NCBI GenBank assembly: GCA_949825065.1
Contig: CATKWJ010000009.1
Span: forward strand, 434,001 to 498,000
Length of the DNA: 64,000 nucleotides
Direction: 5' to 3'
Origin: Odontocerum albicorne
Lineage: Eukaryota > Arthropoda > Insecta > Trichoptera > Odontoceridae
A program made the position numbers and the translations under genes. Under the pieces are notes generated by a model. It was not told the DNA's origin. It made no database searches and saw only the letters and a list, made by a program, of their open reading frames with translations. Below, one piece after another: positions 1-10,690 of this stretch (position 1 is its first letter; the number at the start of each line of letters is the position of its first letter).

Positions 1-620
1 TTTGTAAGAAATGGTTTTAAATCATTTATCCTCTCTTTGATGATCACCAGAATGGGTCTTATACGATGTTTTCCAGTCAATTGGAATAAGGATTTGCGAA
101 AATTTGGAAGTACGGAAGAATCCAGAAAGTCAGAAACCCAAGGTAACCGACACAGATGGTATGACATGAGTCCCTTCATAAACAGTAGTACTTACCCTAC
201 CTCAGAGCATCGTCTACGCTTTCTACAACTCTTTAATACTTGCAAAGTACTATCTTCTGACCATATAGTGTTTTCAATATTGCAGGTTTGGACACACGAA
301 ACAACAATGTAGATCATCTGCATACCGTTTCAAAAGTGGCCAATACCACATCGGCAAAACTGTTCGATGGCGGATCCCACATATATTACATCAGCCGTCG
401 ACAGGTCCTGCCCAGAATTTGTCAGAGACCAATTTCTGTACATGATCCCCACAAGAGTCGATCATCTTCCCATAATCATTATGTTTCTATACCCTCGTCC
501 TACAGTCATGAACCACATCTGTAGTAAATTTAACACCGGTAGAGCCGTTTGGAACAAATACTCGCGATGTTTCAATTCAACTAGATTGGCCGACACACAA
601 ACACTTCCATATTCATTAAG
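1..620 (+). mobile_element. Jockey-like non-LTR retrotransposon ORF1 (gag) relic
   Basis: Decayed ORF1 of a Jockey-type LINE. Bases 40-240 read as TRMGLIRCFPVNWN followed by a weakly conserved stretch, which resembles the 'TRVGxIRxVPVDW' block of insect LINE gag proteins. A frame change then leads to CRFGHTKQQCRSS near 275-320, a CCHC zinc-knuckle block, and to SAVDRSCPEFVRDQ near 385-425, which matches the usual block after the knuckles. The frame changes and stops mean it is not functional. In a live element this protein would bind element RNA. The 5' end lies outside the window. Confidence 0.6.
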
Positions 621-639
621 ATAATTTCGGGGAGTTGAT

Positions 640-916
640 GATCCAAGAGGCTCGCTCTTTGATTCCTCTAAAAAAACACGCTATTTTGAACCACAATTTT
701 TCTTTATCGCAAAATACAGGCCGTCACAAAATGCTTCCTTACTAAAAAGAAAGGACCTGGAAGCATTTTTGTCATTCTCTTTAGCCAGACATCCCAATTC
801 CCAGCCCGACAATGCTGCATAACAAATACAAGAAAACAAGAGTAAGCTATGCTGTTATGACTCTTGTCTCATGAAAGCTATCATTTACATATACTTATAA
901 CATTTTAAATAATAAA
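640..916. other. unassigned AT-rich stretch
   Basis: No convincing coding or repeat signature. It may be the decayed continuation of the LINE relic to its left. It ends at the hAT MITE target site. Confidence 0.4.
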
Positions 917-2013
917 GTTTTATGCAGGGCTGTGGAGTCAGATGAAAATTTACCGACTCCGACTCCGGCTTTATTTTATACTCCGACACCGACTCCAACT
1001 CTTGACTCTGACTTCAAGTTTTATTTTATTTTATAATTTACTGCGTCTACCTAATGTATTTATATTGACTTATTAATAATGGATACAGGTATAAATTAAA
1101 AATTAATTATATTCGTACACAAATGAAACAATTTTATAAAAAAATATATAAACAATAAGCATTAAGCAATATCTTCACACTAAAATAATATTAAAAATAT
1201 ATATTAATATTTAAAAAAAGAATTAAATGAAACTTTTAAAATAATTATAAAAACAACACAGGTAGGTATTAAAAAAAATAAGAAAACACTTTAAAATAAA
1301 ATAAAAAGGTTGCTTCATTTGTTTTCATACGTTAACTAAATCTTATTAATATTGTTTATTATTATTTTGATTCAATATTGAATAGAACACAAGATAAGAT
1401 TTTTGAAAGTAAATATACTTTATATAAATCTTATTTCCTATTCGTGGTCTAAATGGAATTAGATCTCAAAAAAAGTCACGATTTATGGAAGCTCTTACCT
1501 TGTGTAGGTGGTAAGTGGTAAGGCCGTGACGGTCAGCGCTGAATCTTGAATAATTTCAGGATATCGCAGTATTGCTGTTTTTATATCTAATTTTGTAAAA
1601 ACTGTAAACTGAACGTAATCCCCTTTTGGGGTTTATTGCGATTATAAAAGTGTGCATAGTCATCATCATCATCATCATCATCAATGGCGCTACAGCCCAT
1701 TGTGGGCCCCGGCCTCCTCCAGCAGTCGCTGCCATTCCCCCCTATCCTGGGATGCACTCCTCCAGCCCCTGATGCCAATCACGTTTGCATCATTCTGCAC
1801 CCCATCCATCCACCTAAGCCTCGGTGCAAAGTGTGCATAGTATCAGGCATGAAACGATGAGAGGTTAACTGGTTAACACATACCGTAACGTTATTCATTA
1901 AAGAAAATGTTAAAATAATTAAACGGAGTCAGAGTCGGTCGATTTTTTCCGACTCCGCCTAAAATGTTCCGACTCCACGACTCCGACTCCGACTCCACAG
2001 CCCTGGTTTTATG
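917..2013. mobile_element. hAT-type MITE with 8-bp target site duplication
   Basis: Non-autonomous DNA element. The ends are perfect 15-bp inverted repeats (CAGGGCTGTGGAGTC at 925-939, complement at 1991-2005). Both are followed inward by degenerate GACTCC-rich subterminal repeats. The element is flanked by a perfect 8-bp duplication, GTTTTATG, at 917-924 and 2006-2013. The 8-bp duplication and CAGGG termini are diagnostic of the hAT superfamily. The 1,081-bp interior has no transposase and would need one supplied in trans. A LINE tail is nested inside. Confidence 0.92.
1661..1827 (-). mobile_element. 5'-truncated LINE 3' end with (ATG)n tail, nested in hAT MITE
   Basis: On the minus strand this reads RWMDGVQNDANV..GWRSASQDRGEWQRLLEEAGAHNGL*, the typical C-terminus of an insect LINE reverse-transcriptase polyprotein, followed by an (ATG)n microsatellite tail. 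It is flanked by a perfect 14-bp duplication, AAAGTGTGCATAGT, at 1647-1660 and 1828-1841. That is the signature of target-primed reverse transcription. The insertion is younger than the hAT MITE that contains it. Confidence 0.88.
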
Positions 2014-2190
2014 TTTCTCAATGGAAAAATGTATGAATGTAGAAGAAGCTAATGATATGTGTTGAGATAGGAAAGTATGGCGCTCAGTTCTTTCCTACCC
2101 CTATAGGGAAATGGCGTGATGTAATATATGTATTTAAAATGGTTGAGCATAATTATAATCTCAATTCTAAAATAATGCGAATGTTTACAG

Positions 2191-2390
2191 GTGACGGAGG
2201 GAAAGGATGGATACTCAGTTCCGCAAAAAAGTAGAAGTAATGGTGAAGGAAGAAAAGGCAGAAGATGGAGATACTGCAGCAGTGTTCCCCCAGTATGATA
2301 TCAGGGTACATGAGGCAGATATCAAACAGGAATGTGCGCAAGATATCAGGGCAGATTCCAGACATGTTGATGTTAGCACCACAGACCAAA
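2191..2390 (+). CDS. ZNF gene 1, exon A (start codon and module A)
   Basis: First coding exon of a C2H2 zinc-finger gene. The acceptor TTTACAG ends at 2190, ATG is at 2207 and the donor A|GTATAC is at 2391, leaving phase 1. The exon encodes about 61 residues starting MDTQFRKKVEVMVKEE, then DGDTAAVFPQYD and EADIKQECAQD. This is the acidic module found at the start of every gene in the cluster. VKEE and IKQE fit the psi-K-x-E SUMO acceptor consensus, so a role in recruiting SUMO-dependent partners is inferred. A 5' UTR exon must lie upstream because the ATG exon begins with a splice acceptor. Spliced A+B+C is 1,014 nt (337 aa). Confidence 0.75.
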
Positions 2391-2437
2391 GTATACTTAC
2401 TGAACTAATATTGTGTATATAAAATATTGTGAGAAAT

Positions 2438-2890
2438 TAGACTATATTTCTAATTATGTTTTATGAGTGCTGTAATGAATATGTTTCTAATTATGTTTTG
2501 TGAATGCTGTAATGAATATGTTTCTAATTATGTCTTATGGGTGCTGTAATGAATATATTTCTAATTATGTTTTATGAGTGCTGTAATGAATATGTTTCTA
2601 ATTATGTTTTATGAGTGCTGTAATGAATATGTTTCTTGTTATGTTTTATGAGTGCTGTAATGAATATATTTCTAATTATGTTTTATGAGTGCTGTAATGA
2701 ATATGTTTCTAATTATGTTTTATGAGTGCTGTAATGAATATATTTCTAATTATGTTTTATGAGTGCTGTAATGAATACATTTCTAATTATGTTTTATGAG
2801 TGCTGTAATGAATATGTTTCTTATTATGTTTTACGAGTGCTGTAATGAATATATTTCTAATTATGTTTTATGAGTGCTGTAATGAATATG
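2438..2890. repeat. 37-bp minisatellite
   Basis: About 12 near-identical copies of a 37-bp unit (GAATATGTTTCTAATTATGT followed by TTTATGAGTGCTGTAAT), about 50 bp past the exon A donor of ZNF gene 1. Differences are single substitutions, so the array is young or homogenised. Confidence 0.95.
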
Positions 2891-2984
2891 TCGAAATCGT
2901 ACGATAACAATCCAATAAAATATACTTTTGCTAGTGAGAATTAACCCTTGACTTTCTTCTTTCAAGGAAGCAGCTCCTACCACA

Positions 2985-3653
2985 TACGAGGTTTGATAAA
3001 AAATAACGATTTTAAAATTTTATCAAAAAATATATTTATTAAATTATTGATGTTATCTCCTTCAAAGTAGACCTTAAAGTATAAAATACACTTTTGCCAA
3101 TGTTTTTTTTCAATCTGCAAAATATTTGTGGAATACACTTTTTGGGATAGCTTTTAGCTCACCCAGTGATTTTACCCTTTATCTCCTCTATGGTTGCAAA
3201 ACATTGTTCTTTCAATGTCCTCTTCATCTTCAAGAACAGAAAGATATTGCAGGGGGGGGGCATATCTGGTGAATAAGGTGTCAGCGGCATCACGACGGTG
3301 GGGATTTATACCAAAAATTCACAAATCGGTAGTGAAGTGTGTGTTGGTACATTATCGTGCTGCAAAATCCAGTAGTTGTTTGCCCACAATTCTGATTGTT
3401 TTCTTCAGATTACCTCAACCAAACGGCATAAAACCTCGAAAAAAAAATCATTTATAAAATGTTAAAATCACAACGTACCAAAATGCGTTCGTTATAAATG
3501 CTCGCCTTTCAAACACAAACTGCCCATCCAATATGGCTGAAAATTGAAATTTACATCACAGACAGTGTCACCAATGTGAGAAAAAAAGATGGGCTCAATA
3601 AAAAAAACAACCTGTGAAATTCTAAAATTCTTATTTTTCTATCAACTCTCGTA
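2985..3653 (-). mobile_element. mariner/Tc-type transposon relic
   Basis: Imperfect terminal inverted repeats of about 30 bp start CGAGGTTTGATA (2987) and end TATCAACTCTCG (3651), both bordered by TA. On the minus strand a decayed C-terminus reads HWQKCILYFKVYFEGDN, like the 'W.KCI...YFEGD' end of mariner transposases. The catalytic core is deleted or unreadable, so the element is non-autonomous. Confidence 0.75.
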
Positions 3654-4097
3654 TGAATATTGCACTTGCTACAAAACTTGGCCGTATTATACAGCTCCGA
3701 GTGTACTGATTTGACCTTATTATTAGCTCAGCTATGTTGGTTAAGGATCGAAAGCGAATTAACCTCTAAACTAATATGGCCGTATGGTGTACGGTGAGCG
3801 AATTTTTACCTCAACAGAGTATGGACATACACGGTACGTCCAATGTTTTTATTCCTGAATACATTAATTTATCCATAAAACGGACAAGGCTCAAATGTTT
3901 TTATCTATTCTATTATTTTGTATATGGCGGCCGCAATTACATTATTTATATTACTTACAAAATCTCACTCGCTTAGAGGTTAAATCAGGTTTCATGTTGT
4001 CGATTCTATTAAATATACAATGTAACATTTATTTATTTTATATGATCTTTTGTGAATATATATGATCCTTTATGAATAGATATGATCCTTTTTTCAG
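3654..4097. other. intron sequence, nothing recognised
   Basis: AT-rich intron DNA of ZNF gene 1 without a recognisable gene or element. A short ATATGATCCTTT-like motif is repeated about three times near 4040-4095, just before the old exon B acceptor. Confidence 0.4.
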
Positions 4098-4360
4098 ATA
4101 TGTAGACCCATTTATCTTACGAAACATTCAATAAATGAATAATCACAGCAATACGTTCAGAAGAACAATACTATGACTTAGAATTCAATTCAAGGTCTTT
4201 TCAGATACTTCCATAAAAGGAGAAAATGTTGTAGAAGTGGATACTGCGCCAGTATTCCCTGATTTTGCTATGGACATACAGGAAGCGGATATAAAACAGG
4301 AATGTGCTGGAGTCAGTACCATAGATACCGTTGGTGTTTGTGCCAAGTTTGCAATTTCAA
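4098..4360 (+). CDS. ZNF gene 1, exon B (module B), probably shortened
   Basis: Homologous to exon B of the other genes. From the ancestral acceptor (CAG at 4095-4097) the reading frame hits TAG, TGA and an indel (263 nt, not divisible by 3), so full-length exon B is dead. A second acceptor, TCTTTTCAG, ends at 4204. It opens an in-frame 156-nt exon (4205-4360) with the same incoming and outgoing phase 1. That exon encodes N-TSIKGENVVEVDTAPVFPDFAMDIQEADIKQEC and ends A|GTGAGC. Use of the internal acceptor is inferred: it restores a 337-aa frame. If it is not used, gene 1 either skips B (also phase-neutral) or is a pseudogene. Confidence 0.6.
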
Positions 4361-4517
4361 GTGAGCATGAATATTTGACTCTTATTTTGGATGAAATTTC
4401 ATACACGCATTAAATTGTTAGTAATATTATCTTTTTAAATTTGGTTAAAAGACCTTAAAAATCCAATATTGATTGTGAAAAATCTTTGGATACTTTGCTG
4501 TTCAAGTTTCTTTTTTT

Positions 4518-4713
4518 TTTGTACATCTCATAGCTTATTTTGTTCATCTCATAGCTTATTTTGTTCATCTTATAGCTTATTTTGTACATCTTATAGCTTA
4601 TTTTGTACATCTTATAGCTTATTTTGTACATCTTATAGCTTATTTTGTACATCTTATAGCTTATTTTGTACATCTTATAGCTTATTTTGTACATCTTATA
4701 GCTTTTTGTGCAT
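4518..4713. repeat. 21-bp minisatellite
   Basis: About nine copies of TTTTGTACATCTTATAGCTTA in the B-C intron of ZNF gene 1. The period is a multiple of three, so open frames run across it on both strands (MYKISYK on minus, FCTSYSL on plus). These are repeat artefacts rather than genes. Confidence 0.93.
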
Positions 4714-4931
4714 CTTATAAATTGTACAATTTAATACCTTTAACCCGATAATTTAAACTTCTCACTGTAAATTGAACCCTAAACAAGTATGTACAAATCA
4801 CTTTTTCTCTTGCACTGCAATGTGAAACTATCTAGATTTTTTTCATAAATTTTCCATGATTCTAAAATATGAATTATTCTAAGAATTTAAAAATATTATT
4901 CTCGAGACAGACAATATCAATGTTTATGGGG

Positions 4932-5284
4932 TACCGTCATAAGCAAAAACGCAGCTAACGGGAAAAAAATTGAAATTTAACTACTCGTGAGTATAAGGCA
5001 ATATTCCATATCAAATTTGGAACCATAATCCATAAAAAAAATACAGAAAACCATTTATTTCAATACAAAAATCGACATAATGTCTTTTTTAATTTTACAA
5101 AATACTAAGCAAAAAGACAGCAAGTGCCTATGCGTTTGAAGCGTTTTTGCTTATGAATCACATTTTACTGATTTTTTGTTTATGAATAACTACATTTTTA
5201 AGCAGCAATGAAAAAACATAAAGGTACAGTTTTCTCAAAACTTAACTTTTGCCATTAGCTGCGTTTTTGCTTAGGAGGGCAGTA
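4932..5284. mobile_element. MITE, about 350 bp
   Basis: Inverted ends share the core TAAGCAAAAACGCAGCTAA (4939-4958 region; complement near 5253-5272). Outside the core, TACCGTC and GGGCAGTA are imperfectly complementary and both end at TA, as expected for a Tc1/mariner-type MITE. Part of the terminal motif recurs internally (5141-5158). No coding capacity. Confidence 0.7.
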
Positions 5285-5458
5285 TGCTATTCTATAAATG
5301 ATTAAAGGAAAATATTTTCATCTTTACGATATGAAATTTATCTTTGGTAATTAAATTAAAAGGAAAAATTTATTATTGTACTAATTTAATCAGACAATTT
5401 GGCAATAGCTTGCTTTATTGTGCTTCAATATTATAAAAGTTTATTTTTCATTTTCAAG

Positions 5459-6132
5459 GTTCAGATGATATGAAAGACCAATTAAATATAGATAAATACA
5501 GTGGAAACAAGCTTCATAGATGTGAACATTGTGACAAGACATTCTCAATAAAAAGTAATTTAATACGCCATTCAAGGATTCATAGCGGAGAAAAACCTTA
5601 CAGCTGTGGAAATTGTGGGATGACATTCTCACAAAAAGGTCATTTAATATTTCATGAAATGATTCATAGTGGAGAGAAGCCCTACAGCTGTGGACAATGT
5701 GATAAAAGATTCTCGCAGAAATCTCATTTAACATGTCATGAAAGGATTCATACTGGAGAGAAGCCATACAGCTGTGGAAATTGTACGAAGACATTCTCAC
5801 GAAAATGGCATTTGAAATGTCATGAAAAGATTCATAGTGGAGAGAAACCCTATAAATGTGGAATTTGTGGGAAGACATTTTCAAAAAAAAGTACTTTGAA
5901 ATCTCATAAAAGGATTCATAGTGGAGAAAAGCCCTACAGCTGTATATATTGTGAGAAGACATTCTCGGTAAGAAGTAATTTAACATCTCATGAAAGAATT
6001 CATACTGGAGAGAAGCCCTTTTGCTGTGGATTATGTGGAAAGACATTTTCACAAAAAGTTCATTTAATATCACATGAAAGTATTCATAGTGAGAGTGAGA
6101 GAAACCCTACAGTGGAGGATTATATGTTATGA
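5459..6132 (+). CDS. ZNF gene 1, exon C: seven C2H2 zinc fingers
   Basis: Finger exon. The acceptor TTTTCAAG ends at 5458. Phase-1 joining gives S-SDDMKDQLNIDKYSG and then seven complete C-X2-C-X12-H-X3-H fingers joined by H(S/T)GEKP(Y/F) linkers. The first finger starts HRCEHCDKTF and the last ends HLISHESIH. The frame ends at TGA-like decay: after finger 7 a short insertion (GAGAGTGAGAGA) shifts the frame into SESERNPTVEDYML and a stop. Homologous arrays have 11-15 fingers, so this one is shortened. The expected role is a nuclear, sequence-specific DNA-binding protein; the target is unknown. Confidence 0.85.
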
Positions 6133-6290
6133 TAAGACAATCACACAAAACAGCCATTTAAAATTTCACAAAATGATTCACAGTGCAGTACTTCAACTGT
6201 GGAAACTGTTGTAAGACATTCTTGAATACATCATGCAAGGATTCATATTGGAGAGAAGCTCTACAGCTGTGCACAATTTGATGAGACATT
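6133..6290 (+). pseudogene. degenerate zinc fingers past the gene 1 stop
   Basis: Remnants of two to three further fingers are readable in shifted frames: YDKTITQNSHLKFHKMIH near 6125-6180, then HARIHIGEKLYSC near 6230-6270. The last one is cut by the LINE at about 6291. They show that the gene 1 array was once longer. Confidence 0.75.
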
Positions 6291-6870
6291 TTCAGATTAT
6301 TATTCTTCTTCTTCCCAGTGTCATGTCAGGTCCCCCCAACGTTAGCTATCACCTGAGAGTAGGCATCTTTGCCCCCGGCAGCCCGAAAAAGATCTCCAAC
6401 GCTCCTTATACCAGTCCAATCACGTAGATTGCGGAGCCAGGAGATTTGCCTCCTGCCAACACCTCTTCAGCCCTCTATTTTGCTTTGGATGATCAGGTGC
6501 AGTAGTTTGTACTTTTCTCCTCTAAGTTCATGACCCAAATATGACAGATTTTAATATTAGTCAGCAACTCTCTATCAACTTTAGCTCTTTGAAGAACCCT
6601 CGTGTTGCTGACCATATCCGTCCAGGGTATCCGTAGCATTCTCCGGTGCATCCACATTTCGAATGCTTCCAGTCAGTTCATACTACCAACTTTAAGGGTC
6701 CATGATTCCACTCCATGCAATAACACTGACCAAACGTAGCATTTGACTAACCGTTGACCAAGTTTCAAGTTTAGATTATCATCGCAGAATACGCTTCTCA
6801 TTTTATTAAAAGCCGCACGAGACGATTCAATTCTGATCTTTATCATTAAATATATTATTAAATATGTTTT
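6291..6870 (-). mobile_element. LINE reverse-transcriptase C-terminus, 5'-truncated
   Basis: On the minus strand: RIESSRAAFNKMRSVFCD, KCYVWSVLLHGVESWTL, EAFEMWMHRRMLRIPWTD and finally SWLRNLRDWTGIRSVGDLFR..KDAYSQVIANVGGT*, the classic end of an insect RTE/Jockey-type reverse transcriptase. An A/G-rich tail follows (GAAGAAGAATAAT). A few frameshifts make it inactive. It is inserted in reverse orientation into the decayed fingers of gene 1. Confidence 0.88.
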
Positions 6871-7589
6871 TATTTTACCATTAAATATGCTATTATGTAT
6901 CAATATTGCGGCAATATATCAACAAAACTCTATTTGACTTAATTTAAGAAAAAATGTCTACCATATTTCCGACTGTCGAGAGCGACACGCAAATTCAATG
7001 CGCTCAGACCAGAGTTTATTCCCACCTCCATATTGAAAGGATTGAACATGAAAACATGAAGAAAAAAAACATCGGCCGACGTTCACAAAACGGGCGAGAC
7101 GACCACTTCGAACGAAAGCACTAAATGGCTACTAAATGAGAGAAGCGACCGAACTGAGATTCTATGTTTTGCGTTCCCATATACCGAAGTAGAGTGAGAG
7201 TGAGACCTAAATAGCGTCGCTTCCTCACCTTTAGCGGTTTTTTAGAATGAATATACCTACGTCACACACTGGCACAGGTTTGATTGTATTGGTGAATTTA
7301 TTCCTGATTTTCACAAAATATCACTGATGTGGCCGATAAGTGATAATTATTATTAATATTATTGTTTCATTCAATGCGTAAATGTATTACGGAGGAATAC
7401 CTAAAATCTGAACCCAGTATTTATCATATTTATAGAGATATTAAAGTGTTTAGAAGCAATGTGTACTTGTTACACATCACAGGATAGGAAGGGTTCACTT
7501 CAATTTTTTAATATCTTTTTAAAACAGACTTCTTTGCAGATCCCTGGAGAATATCACCCGTATAATGTTTGACCGTGTGTGTTCTCATA
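6871..7589. other. unassigned intergenic DNA
   Basis: No gene recognised. 7000-7230 is richer in GC than its surroundings (GCGACACGCAAATTC, CGGGCGAGACGACC), which suggests an old inserted element, but no ends or coding domain were found. Confidence 0.35.
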
Positions 7590-7838
7590 TTAACCCTGAG
7601 AGATGGGCGCACTGCTATAGCAGTGGAAGAAATTTGTTCTACCCTTGTATTCTAAATGAATATCATTCATTTAGAATACAAGGGTACATATTCTAAAATA
7701 TATTTATGTTGTAAAAATATATTTTTTTTGTTTTTTTGTTGTTTAAAATAAATATTTATCACGAACGTCCGAATCGTAAATATATCTCAGCACTAGATAG
7801 ACAATTATATTTTTTTCTCGTAGCGCTCTCAGGGTTAA
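7590..7838. mobile_element. piggyBac-type MITE with TTAA target sites
   Basis: Both ends are TTAA target duplications (7590-7593 and 7835-7838) followed by inverted repeats CCCTGAGAG / CTCTCAGGG. The 241-bp body contains a near-perfect palindrome at 7645-7687 (CCCTTGTATTCTAAATGAAT and its complement) that could form a long hairpin. No ORF. Confidence 0.88.
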
Positions 7839-8013
7839 TGTTCTTCACATGTCTCTAAAAACTAATTCAGAAAAAACTCACTTTTTTAATTTACAATAAT
7901 GTATTATTACTTAAAGAAAAGAAATACATTTTTTATCAATTTTAATAATATGTTATAGTGTAGTTGCACTTACCGTTAGTCAGTAATTGTATCGGACGCA
8001 TGCGTCACCCGAA

Positions 8014-8272
8014 ACATATCATCGTTGTTCTGCGAAAAGCATTTAAGTCCATTTTGCTTAAAATGACTTTTTGATGCCATTTTTCTTAAAATAAAAATAT
8101 CTACACATGGAAAAAACATTTATGCCCTAAAGTTATATGGTTTCGCTGTTATGGAAAGATAAAAAGTCATATAACTTGATTTTACATTGCCTGCCGAAAC
8201 TCAAATTGAGTTTATCTCAAAACTCAATATTTGGACTTAAATGCTTTTCGCAGAACAACGACGATATGATGC
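8014..8272. mobile_element. MITE with long inverted repeats
   Basis: About 38-bp, nearly perfect terminal inverted repeats: CATATCATCGTTGTTCTGCG..AAGTCCA at 8014-8051 and the complement at 8233-8272. The 180-bp interior includes further AAATGACTTTTT-like inverted motifs. No coding capacity; superfamily not determined. Confidence 0.88.
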
Positions 8273-8279
8273 ATTTGTT

Positions 8280-8880
8280 TTCCTGTTTGTTTATATTTTG
8301 ATGTTATTTGGTATTTTTTATGTATAATTTTATGTTTGTTGAGGTCCGTGCTGTGTCACGACCGTAACTGAAATATTCCTTATGCGCGGCCATCGCGCAA
8401 CAGTATCAAAAGTCGGCCAACCCATGCATGCGAGAATTGTGATATTTCGCAAGTCATGACGGCATGCACGGGCAAAAACAGGCGCTTGCGATTGGCCGCA
8501 CATAAGGAGTGCCAAAAGTAAAAAACACATCATCAGTTCTCTCCAGTCTACTGCCTTTTACTTGCGACCATCTACTACCTGCTAAAGAGGAATCTGCGCC
8601 GAAATCTCCCGAGTATTGAGCGGCAGTCATCCACCTATTCTACAGTCCTTTGTACCGGTGCCGTACAGTAATCCTTCTATACAGGAAGTTGTTTTTTTTT
8701 CAAAGAACAGGTTATGACCTAAATCATTAGCACTTGTATTCTTATAATCTCGGATATTAAGTCTTAAAAATTGACTGTTTTTTTTTGAGAAAAGTATTCA
8801 GGGTTAAAACTGTATTTTTCGTGTGGAAGTGAGCGCATTGCCGCATAGCAATGTATCTCAATTAAATAGACAAATAAACT
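8280..8880. other. unassigned stretch with a GC-richer island
   Basis: Bases 8330-8690 are richer in GC than the flanks (GCGCGGCCATCGCGC, CGGCATGCACGGGC) and have no plausible gene. They may be a decayed element such as an LTR or a SINE, but no termini were found. Confidence 0.35.
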
Positions 8881-8982
8881 GCATATATTATAAATAGTTA
8901 AGGCATTAACATTGTGGAGGTTTCAAGATATTGTAATTTGTTTTATCAAACACTATTTATTCCACTTTATGTAACGGCATAA

Positions 8983-9022
8983 CCCTACCGGTTCCAAGGT
9001 TTTCACCTCATCATCAGGGGAG
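8983..9022 (-). ncRNA. candidate hammerhead ribozyme, pLTR copy a
   Basis: On the minus strand: CTCCC, CTGATGA core, hairpin GAGGTGAAAACCTT, GGAAC (expected GAAAC), CGGTA and GGG. CUGAUGA, a GAAA-capped stem II, a CCGG stem III and a CCC/GGG stem I match the minimal type-I hammerhead known from Penelope-like elements. The A-to-G change in the GAAA core should abolish cleavage in this copy. Confidence 0.55.
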
Positions 9023-9070
9023 CACAAACATGACTGAATTCTGTTCGAACTGGTACCGACATACACACTT

Positions 9071-9427
9071 CTAACGGTAAACATTCGGGTTGGGGACTGT
9101 GGGTGGAGGGAGGCAGGAGACAACTTCAGCGAGCAGCGGTGAGATTCTTGGAATATATGTGTTTGTCAGATGTTCACCTCGATGCACTGACTTAGAAATT
9201 TCTAAGGCCTCTAATCTGTCCAATTTATTTCCGTTACTACTGATATGTAAGAATTTGTCATCATCGATAGAAAATGTATGATTTTCGCAGTGACAATAAT
9301 TAGCCATTTCAGAATAAATTAGAGGATTTGTTAAAGCGGATTTGTGTTCACGAAATCTCTTTTCAAATGTCCTTCCTGTCTTTCCTATATAGAAATTATA
9401 ACAGTCAGCACATAAAAGTTTATACAC
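9071..9427 (-). pseudogene. GIY-YIG endonuclease domain of Penelope-like element
   Basis: A 118-residue open fragment starts MYKLLCADCYNFYIGKTGRT, followed by FEKRFREHKSAL and a decayed DRLEALEISKSV block. YKLxCxDCxxFYIGxTGR, RFxEH and LEAxEI are the conserved motifs of the GIY-YIG domain in Penelope-like polyproteins (known family feature). The catalytic R-x3-H-like RFREH is retained. The fragment has no reverse transcriptase in front, so it is a relic. Confidence 0.85.
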
Positions 9428-9601
9428 ATCACTGTTGCTAAGTATTCCATTTTTGCCTTTCTCACATATATTACCAGAATCTCGCCGTTGCTCGCTGAAG
9501 TTGTCTCCTGCCCCTCTCCACCCACAATCTCTAGCCTTAATGTTTACCGTTAGAAGCGTGTATGTCGGTACCAGTTCGAACAGAATTCAGTCTTTTTTAT
9601 G

Positions 9602-9640
9602 CTCCCTGATGATGAGGTAAAAACCTTGAAACTGGTAGGG
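9602..9640 (+). ncRNA. candidate hammerhead ribozyme, pLTR copy b
   Basis: CTCC-CTGATGA-TGAGGTAAAAACCTT-GAAAC-TGGTA-GGG. The core CUGAUGA and GAAA are intact and stem II is capped by A-rich loop. Stem III is TGG instead of the palindromic CCGG, and stem I is shortened, so activity is doubtful. It lies on the arm opposite in orientation to copy a. Confidence 0.5.
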
Positions 9641-9714
9641 TTATACCATTAGATAAAGTGGAATAAACAGTATTTGATAAAACAAATTACAAAGACAAAC
9701 TAAAATATATTACA

Positions 9715-10690
9715 AGAAACACCCATTTTGGACTTATACATAGGAGAAGGAGCAGAAAAGAAGTAATAGAAATGTGTGCCTTACAGAGAATTATTAGTAT
9801 TGCAATATTATTATAGATAAAGTAAGAAATTATCAGATATCAGGTAAAGGATAATTGTTTGTTCGAGATGGATGTTATATGTAGAGTTAAGGGAGGAGAG
9901 AATTAGTTGAACAGACATACAAAACAACTATACATGTCCGAGATGAATGGAGAGTGAGGAAGAGGAATAAGTAGGCAGAGAAAAGAGTGGAATTCTATTG
10001 AAAGAAAACAAAGTTCTTAAATTTCAATCACTAAAAAGTTTGTTTTAATTTTTTATTCCATAATAAATCTTAACAACACTCTCTCACGTGTTGCATTAAA
10101 GATGGAGCTGTCTACCCATTACTACATTAATATTTTTTCTATTTGAATAAATATCCAATTTCTAATTTTATAAATCAAATGATTTACAATATACAATATG
10201 CAACTGTAAATTAACGTGTTCCTCGCGGGAAGCACAAACGCCTGTGATCTGATCTGTAGCATTCCTTTGTGTATTTTACGTAATGTTTAGTTTATCTCCT
10301 TTATTTAATGAGTCTCCTTAAGAGTACTGACTATTATTTATTATCAGAAAATTACTTGAATGTCATGTTTACTTGGTGTTGTAATCAAATATCAGTGGTT
10401 CTAAACAAAATACGCGTTTAAACTTAGAAATTAAAAAACGCCGAAATTGTGCCGCGCACAGGATTCGTGGAATTTGATTTTTAACACGGAGTACAGGTTA
10501 ATACAGTTGCATATTGCATAAAACAAACTACATTTCTCAAATCGAATTATGTATGAAAAATACTCAAATTGATTTTCTACTATGAATCTTTACAAGCGAT
10601 GGTAATTTTTTTTAATATTGTCCCACAGTTTTTATGCAATGTCTTTTCCCCACAATAGATCCTTGAATAGAATATGAAATTTATATTTTT
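9715..10690. other. intergenic DNA downstream of ZNF gene 2
   Basis: AT-rich, with no gene recognised. It holds the region past the 3' end of ZNF gene 2 (transcribed leftwards). I could not fix a poly(A) site. Confidence 0.4.

Larger units (their letters stand above)
8880..9712 (-). mobile_element. Penelope-like element fragment with inverted pLTR arms
   Basis: Two homologous arms lie in opposite orientation (about 8890-9170 and 9450-9710) around a GIY-YIG endonuclease fragment. Each arm contains TTTATCAAACACT..TATTCCACTTTATG..AACCCTACCGGTT and the same downstream GAACAGAATTCAGTC segment. Inverted or tandem terminal repeats and a GIY-YIG domain are hallmarks of Penelope-like elements. Reverse transcriptase is missing. 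Further arm copies occur at about 20.6, 23.76, 34.1, 45.15, 45.4 and 57.93 kb. Confidence 0.82.

Noticed and set aside
1652..1840. Plus-strand ORF rich in histidine (HHHHHH)
   Set aside because: It is the (CAT)n tail of a LINE read on the wrong strand; the minus strand shows the reverse-transcriptase C-terminus.
4455..4720. Long open frames on both strands with MYKISYK or FCTSYSL repeats
   Set aside because: Artefact of a 21-bp tandem repeat; no start context, no homologues in the other genes.
8330..8533. 67-codon minus-strand ORF in a GC-richer island
   Set aside because: No domain, no splice context and no paralogue in the window.
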